Positions 1-7,503 of a DNA stretch of 15,508 bases are shown here, piece after piece; the first letter of the stretch is position 1; the number at the start of each line of letters is the position of its first letter. Source of the DNA: Promethearchaeota archaeon (lineage in GTDB: Archaea; Asgardarchaeota; Lokiarchaeia; Sigynarchaeales; SOKP01); NCBI GenBank assembly GCA_016839425.1, contig JAEOUI010000293.1, positions 1 to 15,508 of the forward strand, written 5' to 3'. The position numbers were made by a program, and so were the translations under genes. Below the pieces are notes generated by a model. It had not been told where the DNA came from. It saw nothing but the letters and a program-made list of their open reading frames with translations, and ran no database searches.

Positions 1-543
1 ATGATCGATCATATTAAAAATAATACCTTTTATGGTGATACCTCGAAAATCGAAATAATTTTTCGTGAAAAATAAGTTGTCGATACATCGATCTGAGGAA
101 TCGGTGTTTACAAACAAGAGTTCTTCTATGCCTAAAGCTTTAGCAACGGTGACATCGTCAACGCCGACTCTAATGAATTTTTTTATGCTTGGTGCACCTT
201 CTATGACGAGATAATCGACATGTTTTATAATCTCGTCATATGCTCTTTTAACTTTTTCCAAGTACTCTTCTTTTTTGTTAGCGTCAATGAGATCTATATA
301 AAACGAATCAGGTATCGCTACTGGTGAAACGATATCGTATGGTAAGTCTATTTCCAAGATAGTATTTTGTATGAATCCTACATCGATATCTGCCTTATTT
401 GAGAATGCTGCCTTCGGTATCCCGATTGGTTTAAAATACGCAACTTTATAACCCTTATTTTTTAAATATTGCATTATTCCTATGGAAAGAAGGGTTTTTC
501 CTACTCGTTCTTCCAACGAGCATAAATATATGTTTTTTACCAT
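1..543 (-). CDS. Dethiobiotin-synthetase-like P-loop protein (phosphotransacetylase N-terminal type), partial
   Basis: This is the N-terminal 181 codons of a gene whose 3' end lies outside the window. The reading frame is open from ATG (541-543) to the edge. It resembles the AAA_26/BioD-like domain found at the N-terminus of long phosphotransacetylases and in archaeal 'phosphotransacetylase family'/DRTGG proteins. A P-loop is visible at residues 9-17 (SLEERVGKT), the FKP motif of this fold at 37-39, a Walker-B-like strand YLVIEGAPS at 111-119, and DVTVAKALG at 130-138. A Shine-Dalgarno-like GAGGA lies 7 bases before the ATG, so the start is well supported. The gene follows the ADP-forming acetyl-CoA synthetase on the same strand after 65 bases, a pairing I recall from many archaea. 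That suggests a role tied to acetyl-CoA/acetate metabolism, perhaps regulatory. The exact reaction is unknown, and a DRTGG domain beyond the window is expected but unseen. Confidence 0.8.
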   Translation of the reverse strand, partial: MVKNIYLCSLEERVGKTLLSIGIMQYLKNKGYKVAYFKPIGIPKAAFSNKADIDVGFIQNTILEIDLPYDIVSPVAIPDSFYIDLIDANKKEEYLEKVKRAYDEIIKHVDYLVIEGAPSIKKFIRVGVDDVTVAKALGIEELLFVNTDSSDRCIDNLFFTKNYFDFRGITIKGIIFNMIDH

Positions 544-550
544 TTTAATT

Positions 551-593
551 TCCTCGTTTTTCAGATTAATTGTTATTTACTACATATAAAAAT
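551..593 (-). promoter_or_regulatory. Promoter and ribosome-binding site of the BioD-like gene
   Basis: Read on the minus strand, a TATA-like TTTTTATATG (584-593) would place transcription start near 562, and GAGGA (551-555) sits 7 bases before the ATG. The gene may therefore be transcribed on its own as well as by read-through from the synthetase gene. Confidence 0.45.
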
Positions 594-608
594 CTTTTTC
601 TTGTCATT

Positions 609-2789
609 TTATGTAATTGTTATTTTAATATCAACTGCACTATAGCCTTTTACGAACGATAGCAATGGATTTATATCTAGTTCCACGACTTCGGGAAAGT
701 CGTTAACAAGTTGAGATATTCTGAGCAGTACATCCAAAACAGCTTCAATATCAGAAGGACTTTCTCCTCGAACACCTTGTAAAAGGCTATAAATTTTGGT
801 ACTTTCGATTAGCTTTCTGGCATCTTTTTTCGTAAACTTAAACGATAAAGCGAAGCAGACATCCTTTATGAAGTTCGCGTAAATCCCTCCCGCACCAAAC
901 ATGATTAAAGGACCAAATCCAGGATCTCTGGAGACACCAACAATAATTTCGTTAACTTTTAGTTGATCCTTATAATTTACCATCTCCTGCAGCTCGACAC
1001 CATAGATCTGCGCGTTTCTAGGTCCGAACTTCTTGGCATTTTCAACTATCTGAATGTAGGCTTCGAACGCTTGTTCGGGAGATTCTATGTTAAGGATGAT
1101 TCCTCCCACATCCGTCTTATGAATGATTTGCGGACTTACGATTTTCATGACCGCTTTTCCAATCTCTTTTTGCAAGGTCATTGCTTCGGCAGGTGTACGA
1201 GCTAAGCGTGATGTAGGCGACTTTATTCCGTAACAATGAAAGATTTCGCTCGTTTCGTGGCTTAAAAGGACTTTACGTGCGTCTTTTTTAACTTCATCAA
1301 AGATTTCTTTTACTCGAGACTTATTTACTTCAAAAATAGGTATCTTTCTTTCGGAAAGTGGTTTGGTTTTTAGATATTCCCCTCGCTTTATCAATGTTTT
1401 TAAAGCATGAGCAGCCCTATCTGGAAAGTAATAGCATGGAATGAAATTTTGTTTTAAAAATGTTCTACCCTCAGCTATCGACTTTTCGCCGATAAATGAA
1501 CAAAGAACGGGTTTATTCTTAACCCTCAGATGTTGCGTATAAATATCTTTTACGATTTTCGCTACTTCTGTTGGTTTTGTTTGAGCTTGAGGCGTTAGAA
1601 TTATTAAAACACCTTCCGTGGTAATGTCCGAATTTTTTTCGGAACTATGATTAATTCCAAAAATTGTTTTCAATGTAAATTCGTATCGTTCAGGGCTTGC
1701 ATCTCCTACGATATCGATTGGATTGAATATAGCAGCTTCTAAAGGTAAATGTTCTCGTAATTTATGCAGGATAGATTCGTGAAAAGAGGCGAATTTCAGA
1801 CCTTCTCGTTCAAAAGCATCGGTAGCCACGATACCAGGACCACCTGCGTTTGTCACGATCGCAAAAGAATTATTTTTCGGAATCGGTTGAAAGTGAAAAA
1901 TTTCTCCGTAATCGAATAGATCCTCGATTGTTTTTGCTCGAATTACTCCTGATTTCTCGAATGCCAGATCATAGGCAATGTCTGCACCTGCAAGCGCCCC
2001 TGTATGGCTTGAAGCGGCTCTAGCCCCTGCAGTACTTACTCCCGATTTTAAGATTACAATCGGTTTTTTTCGAGTAGCTTCCGGTAATACTTTAAGAAAC
2101 CTGTTTGCGTCCTTAATGCTTTCCAAATAACATAATATTACTTTCGTTTCATTATCGTTTGCAAGGTATTCAATGAAATCAACTGCGCTAAGGTCGGCCT
2201 TGTTTCCTAAACTAATATTACAGGAAAAACCAAAGGCTTGCGACATGGAATAATCCATCATACCCGTAAGCATTGCACCAGATTGCGAAATCATGGCAAT
2301 GTGCCCCTTTTTTGGAGTTTCTGCGGCAAATGAACCATTATAGTTAAGACCGATGAATCCAAGACAGTTTGGCCCTAATATCCTCATCTTGTATTGTTTT
2401 CCAATTTCAACGAGTTTTTCTTCCCTTTCAACGCCCTCATCCCCGATTTCTTTGAAACCGGCTGTGACAACTACGAGACCTTTTACACCTTTTTCACCAC
2501 ACTCTATCGCAGAAGCTAAAACGAGCTTGCTTGGAACAACAAAGATTGCAATCTCGATCTCTCCATTAACATCCAAAACGCTTTTATATGTTTTTATTCC
2601 TTGAATCTCAGTTTCTCTCGGATTAATTGGATAAATCTTTCCCTTGTAACCTGATTTTACGATATTATTTAAGACGGTGTTGCCTACTTTCCCCTGCGTT
2701 GCACTCGCTCCTATAACTGCAATCGATTTGGGATTAAAGAAGAATGATATATCGTTGGATTTTTTTGTTGACAATTTAGGATCTAACAA
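609..2789 (-). CDS. ADP-forming acetyl/acyl-CoA synthetase (fused alpha-beta)
   Basis: The product is 726 residues, the usual length of fused NDP-forming acetate-CoA ligases. It converts acetyl-CoA (or another acyl-CoA), ADP and phosphate to the free acid, CoA and ATP in the cytoplasm, giving substrate-level ATP in archaeal fermentation; the reverse activates acetate. Domains in order are a CoA-binding Rossmann domain (about 15-145, with PKSIAVIGAS at 20-29 and GPNCLGFI at 139-146), succinyl-CoA-ligase-like domains (about 150-470), and an ATP-grasp domain (about 500-726). The catalytic phospho-histidine is H262 in SSHTGALAG. The second histidine of this family is H557 in IIHKTDVGG. FGAGGIY (631-637) and ELDINPL (703-709) are ATP-grasp motifs. 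The start is TTG (2787-2789): no ATG or GTG lies between it and the in-frame stop upstream, and the protein then begins at the usual place for the family. The acyl specificity cannot be told. Confidence 0.95.
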   Translation of the reverse strand: MLDPKLSTKKSNDISFFFNPKSIAVIGASATQGKVGNTVLNNIVKSGYKGKIYPINPRETEIQGIKTYKSVLDVNGEIEIAIFVVPSKLVLASAIECGEKGVKGLVVVTAGFKEIGDEGVEREEKLVEIGKQYKMRILGPNCLGFIGLNYNGSFAAETPKKGHIAMISQSGAMLTGMMDYSMSQAFGFSCNISLGNKADLSAVDFIEYLANDNETKVILCYLESIKDANRFLKVLPEATRKKPIVILKSGVSTAGARAASSHTGALAGADIAYDLAFEKSGVIRAKTIEDLFDYGEIFHFQPIPKNNSFAIVTNAGGPGIVATDAFEREGLKFASFHESILHKLREHLPLEAAIFNPIDIVGDASPERYEFTLKTIFGINHSSEKNSDITTEGVLIILTPQAQTKPTEVAKIVKDIYTQHLRVKNKPVLCSFIGEKSIAEGRTFLKQNFIPCYYFPDRAAHALKTLIKRGEYLKTKPLSERKIPIFEVNKSRVKEIFDEVKKDARKVLLSHETSEIFHCYGIKSPTSRLARTPAEAMTLQKEIGKAVMKIVSPQIIHKTDVGGIILNIESPEQAFEAYIQIVENAKKFGPRNAQIYGVELQEMVNYKDQLKVNEIIVGVSRDPGFGPLIMFGAGGIYANFIKDVCFALSFKFTKKDARKLIESTKIYSLLQGVRGESPSDIEAVLDVLLRISQLVNDFPEVVELDINPLLSFVKGYSAVDIKITIT

Positions 2790-2848
2790 AGTTTTATTTA
2801 TTGATATGGTAATAAGATAAGGATGATTTTTTAATCTTTCATCGATTT

Positions 2849-2860
2849 CCTATAAATTTG
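2849..2860 (-). promoter_or_regulatory. Candidate TATA box of the acyl-CoA synthetase gene
   Basis: On the minus strand the bases read CAAATTTATAGG, with the TATA core about 65 bases before the TTG start. This implies a leader of about 40 bases. No Shine-Dalgarno sequence is seen near the TTG. Confidence 0.35.
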
Positions 2861-2876
2861 TTGGATTTAAGTAGCG

Positions 2877-2923
2877 ATGTTTCAATTCTTAAACATTTTA
2901 AATCTTGACATGTTTTAAAAAAT
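2877..2923. promoter_or_regulatory. OFA transporter promoter with repeated ATGTTT/AAACAT half-sites
   Basis: Three copies of one hexamer lie in the divergent intergenic region: ATGTTT (2877-2882), its reverse complement AAACAT (2891-2896) and ATGTTT again (2910-2915). The last touches a TATA-like TTTTAAAAAATA (2912-2923) about 30-40 bases before the transporter ATG. AGGT (2942-2945) is a weak Shine-Dalgarno match 8 bases before that ATG. The TATA call is reasonable. The hexamers being a repressor operator is inference. Confidence 0.4.
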
Positions 2924-2953
2924 AACACATTTTTACTAAAAAGGTACAGAAAA

Positions 2954-4222
2954 ATGTCGGAAAAATTCAAAGGAATTACTGAAAAATTAAATCCCATAAA
3001 AAATAGATGGTTTGTCGTTTTTGGAGCAATTTTAGTCCAATTAGCCTTAGGAACCATATATAGTTGGTCAACTGTTTCAGCTTTAGCAACTCCATATATG
3101 CAAGGATTTGATCCAAGCATTTCAGGAGAAATGACGGTTTACATTTTTGGTGTCAGCCTTTTAGCTTTTGCAATTACTATGATCTTTGCAGGTCAATTGC
3201 AACAGAAAATTGGACCCATGAAAGTAGCAATGATAGGTGGAATCATTCTCGGAATTGGAGTTATTGGATCCGCTTTTACAGCAGGTTCATTCTTAGGTCT
3301 TATGATTACTTATGGTATCATTTTTGGTGTAGGAATAGGATTTGCCTATGTGTGTCCAATAGCATGTGCTGCAAAATGGTTTCCAGACAAAAAGGGTTTA
3401 ATAAACGGAATTGCCGTTGCGGGATTTGGTGCAGGAAGTTTTATATTCAATTATGTGATAAGAGCTTTAGGTGGTGTAAGTGTAATTTTAATGTTCGTAA
3501 TGATCGGCATTATTTATTTAGTTATGGTTCTTATCGGTGCATTAACTCTAATCGATCCTCCCGAAGGATGGGCACCTGCAGGTTGGACACCACCACCACC
3601 ATCTGTTGAAGATGGAGTATCTGGATTAGAATTTGAACGAAAGGAAATGATCAAAACCCCCCAATTCTGGATGTTATGGTTTGCCTTCGTTTTAAGCGCA
3701 ATTTGCGGTCTTATGACAATTGGTGCATATAAGGATTTTGCAAATAGTCAACCAACTGGTTTGATAAACGATTTAACTTTCATCGCTACAGTTGGAGCAT
3801 TTGCGGCGTTATTCAATGGACTTGGAAGAATTGTTTGGGGATTGCTTTCAGACAAGATCTCCTATAAAAAATCGATGATGATCATGTTCATCCTTCAAGG
3901 AATCTTCATGATATTGTTCTTCTTTACTGCCGCAGATCCTATTGTATATTTGGTTTTTGTGTGCTTGATCTACTTCTGTTTCGGTGGAAACTTCTCAATG
4001 TTCCCCACGGCCACAGGAGACTTATTTGGTACAAAGAAATTAGGACCAAACTACGGAATTGTCTTTACCGCGTATGGTATCGCCGGATTTATGGGTGCAA
4101 CTATGGTAAATGTGTTTGTTTCCGCCTTTGGAAGTTATTTAGTCTTATTTATTGTAATGGGTATAATGTCCTTTGGCGCTGCTGTAATAGCTTTTGTTTT
4201 AAAGCCACCAGTAAAAGAATAA
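2954..4222 (+). CDS. OFA-family MFS transporter (oxalate/formate/monocarboxylate type)
   Basis: This 422-residue, twelve-helix membrane protein belongs to the major facilitator superfamily, oxalate:formate antiporter family. The N-terminal signature is plain: NRW followed by a hydrophobic helix with LALGTIYSWS (30-39). A second family motif, PDKKGLINGIAVAGFGAG (144-161), covers the loop and next helix. A long central cytoplasmic loop contains a PPEGW/PAGW proline-rich stretch (about 202-220), also usual in the family. Members exchange small carboxylates such as oxalate, formate or lactate, and the substrate cannot be told from sequence. The helix near the C-terminus reads FTAYG (371-375). OxlT has an essential lysine in its eleventh helix, and a tyrosine seems to stand about there, which argues weakly against oxalate. 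The gene is divergent from the acyl-CoA synthetase, so export or import of a fermentation acid is a fair guess. A strong T-rich terminator follows. Confidence 0.9.
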   Translation: MSEKFKGITEKLNPIKNRWFVVFGAILVQLALGTIYSWSTVSALATPYMQGFDPSISGEMTVYIFGVSLLAFAITMIFAGQLQQKIGPMKVAMIGGIILGIGVIGSAFTAGSFLGLMITYGIIFGVGIGFAYVCPIACAAKWFPDKKGLINGIAVAGFGAGSFIFNYVIRALGGVSVILMFVMIGIIYLVMVLIGALTLIDPPEGWAPAGWTPPPPSVEDGVSGLEFERKEMIKTPQFWMLWFAFVLSAICGLMTIGAYKDFANSQPTGLINDLTFIATVGAFAALFNGLGRIVWGLLSDKISYKKSMMIMFILQGIFMILFFFTAADPIVYLVFVCLIYFCFGGNFSMFPTATGDLFGTKKLGPNYGIVFTAYGIAGFMGATMVNVFVSAFGSYLVLFIVMGIMSFGAAVIAFVLKPPVKE

Positions 4223-4230
4223 TCAACACA

Positions 4231-4262
4231 TCTTTTCTTTTTTTTTCTTTTAACTTTTTTTT
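4231..4262 (+). terminator. T-rich terminator after the OFA transporter
   Basis: A run of about 30 nearly pure pyrimidines, mostly T, begins 8 bases after the transporter stop codon. Intrinsic archaeal termination uses such T tracts without a hairpin. Confidence 0.6.
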
Positions 4263-4275
4263 ACTAAAAAAAATC

Positions 4276-4285
4276 TTTTATAAAA
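4276..4285 (+). promoter_or_regulatory. TATA box of the cyclophilin gene (leaderless)
   Basis: TTTTATAAAA is centred about 25 bases before the ATG at 4305. Archaeal TATA boxes direct initiation about 25 bases downstream, so the transcript should begin at or within a few bases of the start codon. No Shine-Dalgarno sequence is present. Confidence 0.6.
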
Positions 4286-4304
4286 CCGTATCTTTATACT
4301 CTTT

Positions 4305-4781
4305 ATGACTAATGTAGAAATAGTTACTAATAAGGGTACCATACATCTCAACTTATTCGACGAAGACGCACCCATGACGGTAGCAAGCTTTTTATATCTC
4401 GTGCAAAATGGATATTACAACGGTTTGAACTTCCATCGCGTTATCGACAATTTCATGATACAAGGAGGGTGCCCACTCGGAACGGGAACTGGTGGCCCAA
4501 GGAATAAAGGTATTTCGTCCTTTCCGTATAAAGGTAAAGAAGTAAATTACCCATTCGCTGATGAATTTCAAAGCGGACGTGAGTTCGATAAGCCTGGTCT
4601 TTTAGCCATGGCAAATGCAGGTCCAAGAACGAATGGATCTCAATTCTTCATCACGCATATCGTTACGGATTGGCTGAATAATAAGCACACTATATTTGGG
4701 GAAGTTAAAAGTAATGCCGATCAAGCCGTCGTAAATAGTATTGCCCAAGGAGACAAGATCGTTGAAATTAAAGTATACTAA
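4305..4781 (+). CDS. Cyclophilin-type peptidyl-prolyl cis-trans isomerase
   Basis: The product is 158 residues, a single cytoplasmic cyclophilin domain without signal peptide. It should catalyse cis-trans isomerisation of peptide bonds before proline and so help protein folding. The active-site residues of the family are present: FHRVI (43-47, catalytic R45), F50, M51 and Q53 in FMIQGG, NGSQFFIT (110-117), W123 and H128 in W-L-N-N-K-H. The tryptophan equivalent to human CypA W121 suggests a cyclosporin-binding type. Length and motif order match the short prokaryotic cyclophilins. The ATG follows a TATA box at leaderless spacing, which fixes the start. It stands alone between terminator-like T tracts, so it is probably monocistronic. 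Confidence 0.96.
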   Translation: MTNVEIVTNKGTIHLNLFDEDAPMTVASFLYLVQNGYYNGLNFHRVIDNFMIQGGCPLGTGTGGPRNKGISSFPYKGKEVNYPFADEFQSGREFDKPGLLAMANAGPRTNGSQFFITHIVTDWLNNKHTIFGEVKSNADQAVVNSIAQGDKIVEIKVY

Positions 4782-4798
4782 GAAAGGTTAAATTAATT

Positions 4799-4816
4799 CT
4801 TTTTATTTCTTTTATT
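4799..4816 (+). terminator. T-rich terminator after the cyclophilin gene
   Basis: A T-rich tract (CTTTTTATTTCTTTTATT) lies about 20 bases after the stop codon. The rest of the gap to 5003 holds no ORF that I would support. Confidence 0.4.
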
Positions 4817-4955
4817 ATAATCTGATCTTGTAAAAATCTAAATGCTTTTTTATCCAACATATCACGAGCATCTGTTATTATTTTAAAAATCATTTTAATA
4901 TATATCTATTTTTAGGAATAAACTTTGACACTAACATTTTTTAGAGTAAATCACC

Positions 4956-5001
4956 ATTTATAAATCGTAGAACGAAAACTATTCGAAAAGGATTCGAAAA
5001 G
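4956..5001 (+). promoter_or_regulatory. Promoter of the coiled-coil gene with a tandem ATTCGAAAAG repeat
   Basis: A TATA box (ATTTATAAAT, 4956-4965) predicts initiation near 4986-4990. The predicted start point is covered by two direct copies of ATTCGAAAAG (4981-4990 and 4992-5001). Each holds the palindrome TTCGAA, and the two palindromes are spaced 11 bases apart, about one helical turn. This is a plausible regulator site. AGGA (4989-4992) could serve as a weak, rather distant ribosome-binding site. Confidence 0.45.
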
Positions 5002-5003
5002 CT

Positions 5004-7124
5004 ATGGAAAAAGACTTGAAAGGCTTGATAGATGTAATCGATCAAGAAAATAAAACTCAGTCAATACTCGAGCGAAAAATAGAATCTCTCAAGGAAGAAA
5101 TTAACCGCTTGAAATTTACGATTCAGGAGCAAAAATTACTCATCCAATCCTTAAAAGATAACGATCAACAAGACGACTTGGGAGTAGACGACGACATACA
5201 ACTACTTAAGGACATGATATATTCCCAAAGACAGGATATTTTAAAAAAGGACAGGGATGTAGAAATCCTCAAACAAACCATAGAACACCTACAACGGAAG
5301 GCAGAAGATTTGGAGAACGAATCTTCTATAATGGAGGATTTAAAAGCCGCTAGAATAGAATTAGAGAGATTAACAACCGAGATTGAGATGTATCGAGCTA
5401 ACGATGAGAACGCTAAATCGCTACTCAAGCAGCTATCTGAGGAAAACGAAGAACTAACAGCAAGAATTGAAGATATAAAAGAGCATGGATTCATTCAAGA
5501 AGATATTCGAGAAAATAAGAGTGTTTCAACTCAACAGGTTGATCAACTCTTGATAGAAATCGAAGATTACCAAGCACAAATTATTAGCTTGCAACAATCG
5601 TTAGAAAGTGCAGAAAAGGCGTCGTTCGACCTGAAAGAAAAATATGAGATACAACTTAATCATTTAAACGCTTCAAACGAAGCTTATGAGGCTGAAATCG
5701 AATCCCTAAGAGCGCAAATAAATAATTTAGTTGCTAAACGCGAAGATGAAGATCTAACAAGACTTGAGGTGGAATTAGAACGACGATACGAACAAATCCA
5801 AGAATTGCAAGAAAGGATAAATAAACAGGAAGTAAAATTAAATGAAACCTTGAGGATCAATGAAGAATTCAACACGGAATTGATCGAATCTAAAAAGAGT
5901 GCTAAAAAGAAGAAGAAGAAAAAGAAAAAAGGAGAAGAAGAAACAGAAGATTTCTCAGAGCAACTTAAATTAGAAAACGAGGAACTTAAGGAGGAAATCG
6001 TCGAATTAAATCAAGAAATTGAAAGAATAACTTCTATAAATATTGCTCAATCAAGTAAAGCTAATCAAGCCAATAATGGAGATACCTTGGAAAACACGAT
6101 TTTTTTATTAGAGAGTGAAAAACAAGAGCTTAAAGACGCGCTTCGAGATGAAAAGAATAATTCCGAACGAATTTTGTTCGATATTGAGGAACAAATCAAA
6201 AAAATTGCATATATGGAAGAAGAATTAAATCAAAAAAGCGCTCAAATTGCAGAATTAAACGCGTTGAATGACGACTTCAAATTAAAATACGAAGACTCAC
6301 AGGATAGGTTGAATTCTATATCAGATATGAATCGAGACGAAAATGAATCGCTTAAAAAAGATAACGAACAGTTGCTTGAAACTATATCAATGATAAAGGA
6401 AGAAAAGGACACATTAGAATATCAGATTACAGAGTTACAAGAAGAGAAAGCTAACCATCTTGAACTCATTCAAACTATCGAAAACGAAAATAAAAACCTT
6501 TTAGAACAACTTGAACAAGTAAGGCAAGACGCTTCAGACCAATCAATAGATGTTGGTTTGAATCAAGATTTTGATGTACCTTTCAGTAACGATGCGAGCG
6601 ATATTATTCAGGATTTAAAGGCTGAGAATCAAAAACAAACTGCTGAGATTAAGAAATTAAAAACTGAACTTTCCATAAAACTTAGCGACGAAGAAGAATT
6701 AAAACAATCGATTATTTCCCTTAAAGGAGAGATTATGGACTTGAAATCGAAGGTAACGATTCAAACTTCAATGGATTATTCTTCTAATATCACTTCCCAA
6801 AACCTAAATATGACCGTAATTGACGATATGGGAGATACAGATAAAGAAAAATTGATCTTTGAATTATTAAACGATATTAAAAGCGATACGACCTATGAAA
6901 TGAAAAAACGCTCAATAGCGACTTTAGCTCGTATAAAACATGAAAAAATTTTTTCTATATTTTCAGAACTAATTAATGATACAAATTGGATGATTCGATT
7001 TCATGTAGTTAAGGCTTTAAAGAATATGAAAATAGAAGAAAGCAAAAAATTATTAGAAATACTCTCTAACGATACTGACATTGATGTCAGAGAAGCTGCA
7101 CAAGAAGCGTTGTCGAAACAATAA
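5004..7124 (+). CDS. Long coiled-coil protein with C-terminal HEAT-like repeats
   Basis: This is a 706-residue soluble protein, nearly all charged helix. Residues about 1-290 and 316-600 are heptad-rich coiled coil dominated by E, K, L, Q and N. They are separated by a basic hinge of nine consecutive lysines (301-309) followed by an acidic patch (311-316). A less helical linker with S/T/N/M residues (about 585-610) leads to a C-terminal block (about 612-706) with two or three HEAT-like helical pairs, for example IFSELINDTNWMIRFHVVKA and the DTDIDVREAAQEAL segment. No Walker motif is present, so it is not an SMC/Rad50 ATPase. No signal peptide or membrane helix is seen. It could be a cytoskeletal, tethering or scaffold protein, but function is unknown. 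It has its own promoter. Coiled-coil search hits to SMC, myosin or golgin proteins should be taken as composition effects. Confidence 0.85.
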   Translation: MEKDLKGLIDVIDQENKTQSILERKIESLKEEINRLKFTIQEQKLLIQSLKDNDQQDDLGVDDDIQLLKDMIYSQRQDILKKDRDVEILKQTIEHLQRKAEDLENESSIMEDLKAARIELERLTTEIEMYRANDENAKSLLKQLSEENEELTARIEDIKEHGFIQEDIRENKSVSTQQVDQLLIEIEDYQAQIISLQQSLESAEKASFDLKEKYEIQLNHLNASNEAYEAEIESLRAQINNLVAKREDEDLTRLEVELERRYEQIQELQERINKQEVKLNETLRINEEFNTELIESKKSAKKKKKKKKKGEEETEDFSEQLKLENEELKEEIVELNQEIERITSINIAQSSKANQANNGDTLENTIFLLESEKQELKDALRDEKNNSERILFDIEEQIKKIAYMEEELNQKSAQIAELNALNDDFKLKYEDSQDRLNSISDMNRDENESLKKDNEQLLETISMIKEEKDTLEYQITELQEEKANHLELIQTIENENKNLLEQLEQVRQDASDQSIDVGLNQDFDVPFSNDASDIIQDLKAENQKQTAEIKKLKTELSIKLSDEEELKQSIISLKGEIMDLKSKVTIQTSMDYSSNITSQNLNMTVIDDMGDTDKEKLIFELLNDIKSDTTYEMKKRSIATLARIKHEKIFSIFSELINDTNWMIRFHVVKALKNMKIEESKKLLEILSNDTDIDVREAAQEALSKQ

Positions 7125-7150
7125 AATTACAAAATTTATATTGCTGTACT

Positions 7151-7162
7151 TTTTTATATATT
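7151..7162 (+). promoter_or_regulatory. TATA box of the 87-residue gene
   Basis: TTTTTATATATT predicts a start of transcription near 7183, about 15 bases before the TTG start at 7200. A T-rich stretch just before it may also end the coiled-coil transcript. Confidence 0.45.
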
Positions 7163-7199
7163 TACATCAGCTTTCACTATTAATATTACGGGACCCAAC

Positions 7200-7463
7200 T
7201 TGAGAAGAACATTCACGCCTGGACGATGGAATTATTCGCAGAGGGCGAAAAAATGGGTATTTGTTAGCATTTCAAATGACGGAAAAAGAAGCTACAAATA
7301 TAAAGTGGAAGCTCCCGATGAGTTCGTTAAATTACACATGGAACTTAAAAGGTTAAACGATCTTCAAGCACAAACAATCGATCAAGAAGAGAATATGAAA
7401 TTATTCGAAGAGATGAAAAAAATTGCCCATCGGATGCAAAATATGAGTGTCGACGATCGCTGA
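7200..7463 (+). CDS. Small basic protein of unknown function (87 residues)
   Basis: I do not recognise this protein. It starts with TTG (7200-7202) and reads MRRTFTPGRWNYSQRAKKWV onward. The first 45 residues are basic and aromatic and look like a small beta-sheet (WNYSQRAKKWVFVSIS, then SYKYKVEAP). Residues 46-87 form an amphipathic, charged helix that may be a coiled coil. The composition would suit nucleic-acid or protein binding, but no known motif is seen. No alternative ATG occurs in frame until residue 47. The TATA box upstream at suitable spacing supports the TTG start. The gene ends 40 bases before the next one, and the two may share a transcript. No cysteine, membrane segment or signal peptide is present. 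Confidence 0.6.
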   Translation: MRRTFTPGRWNYSQRAKKWVFVSISNDGKRSYKYKVEAPDEFVKLHMELKRLNDLQAQTIDQEENMKLFEEMKKIAHRMQNMSVDDR

Positions 7464-7474
7464 TAAACATCTTG

Positions 7475-7486
7475 AAATTATAAAAG
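7475..7486 (+). promoter_or_regulatory. TATA box deciding the start of the 224-residue gene
   Basis: AAATTATAAAAG is centred about 24 bases before the ATG at 7504. That spacing predicts a leaderless transcript starting at this ATG and argues against the longer frame opening with GTG at 7447, which would overlap the previous gene. Confidence 0.45.
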
Positions 7487-7503
7487 CAATTTTATCTAAA
7501 ATT

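Noticed and set aside
5004..7124. SMC/Rad50-type ATPase
   Set aside because: The long coiled coil invites this call, but there is no Walker A at the N-terminus and no Walker B or signature motif at the C-terminus, which is HEAT-like instead.
7447..7503. GTG start extending the 224-residue protein by 19 residues
   Set aside because: It would overlap the preceding gene by 17 bases, and a TATA box sits inside this extension at leaderless spacing to the ATG at 7504.
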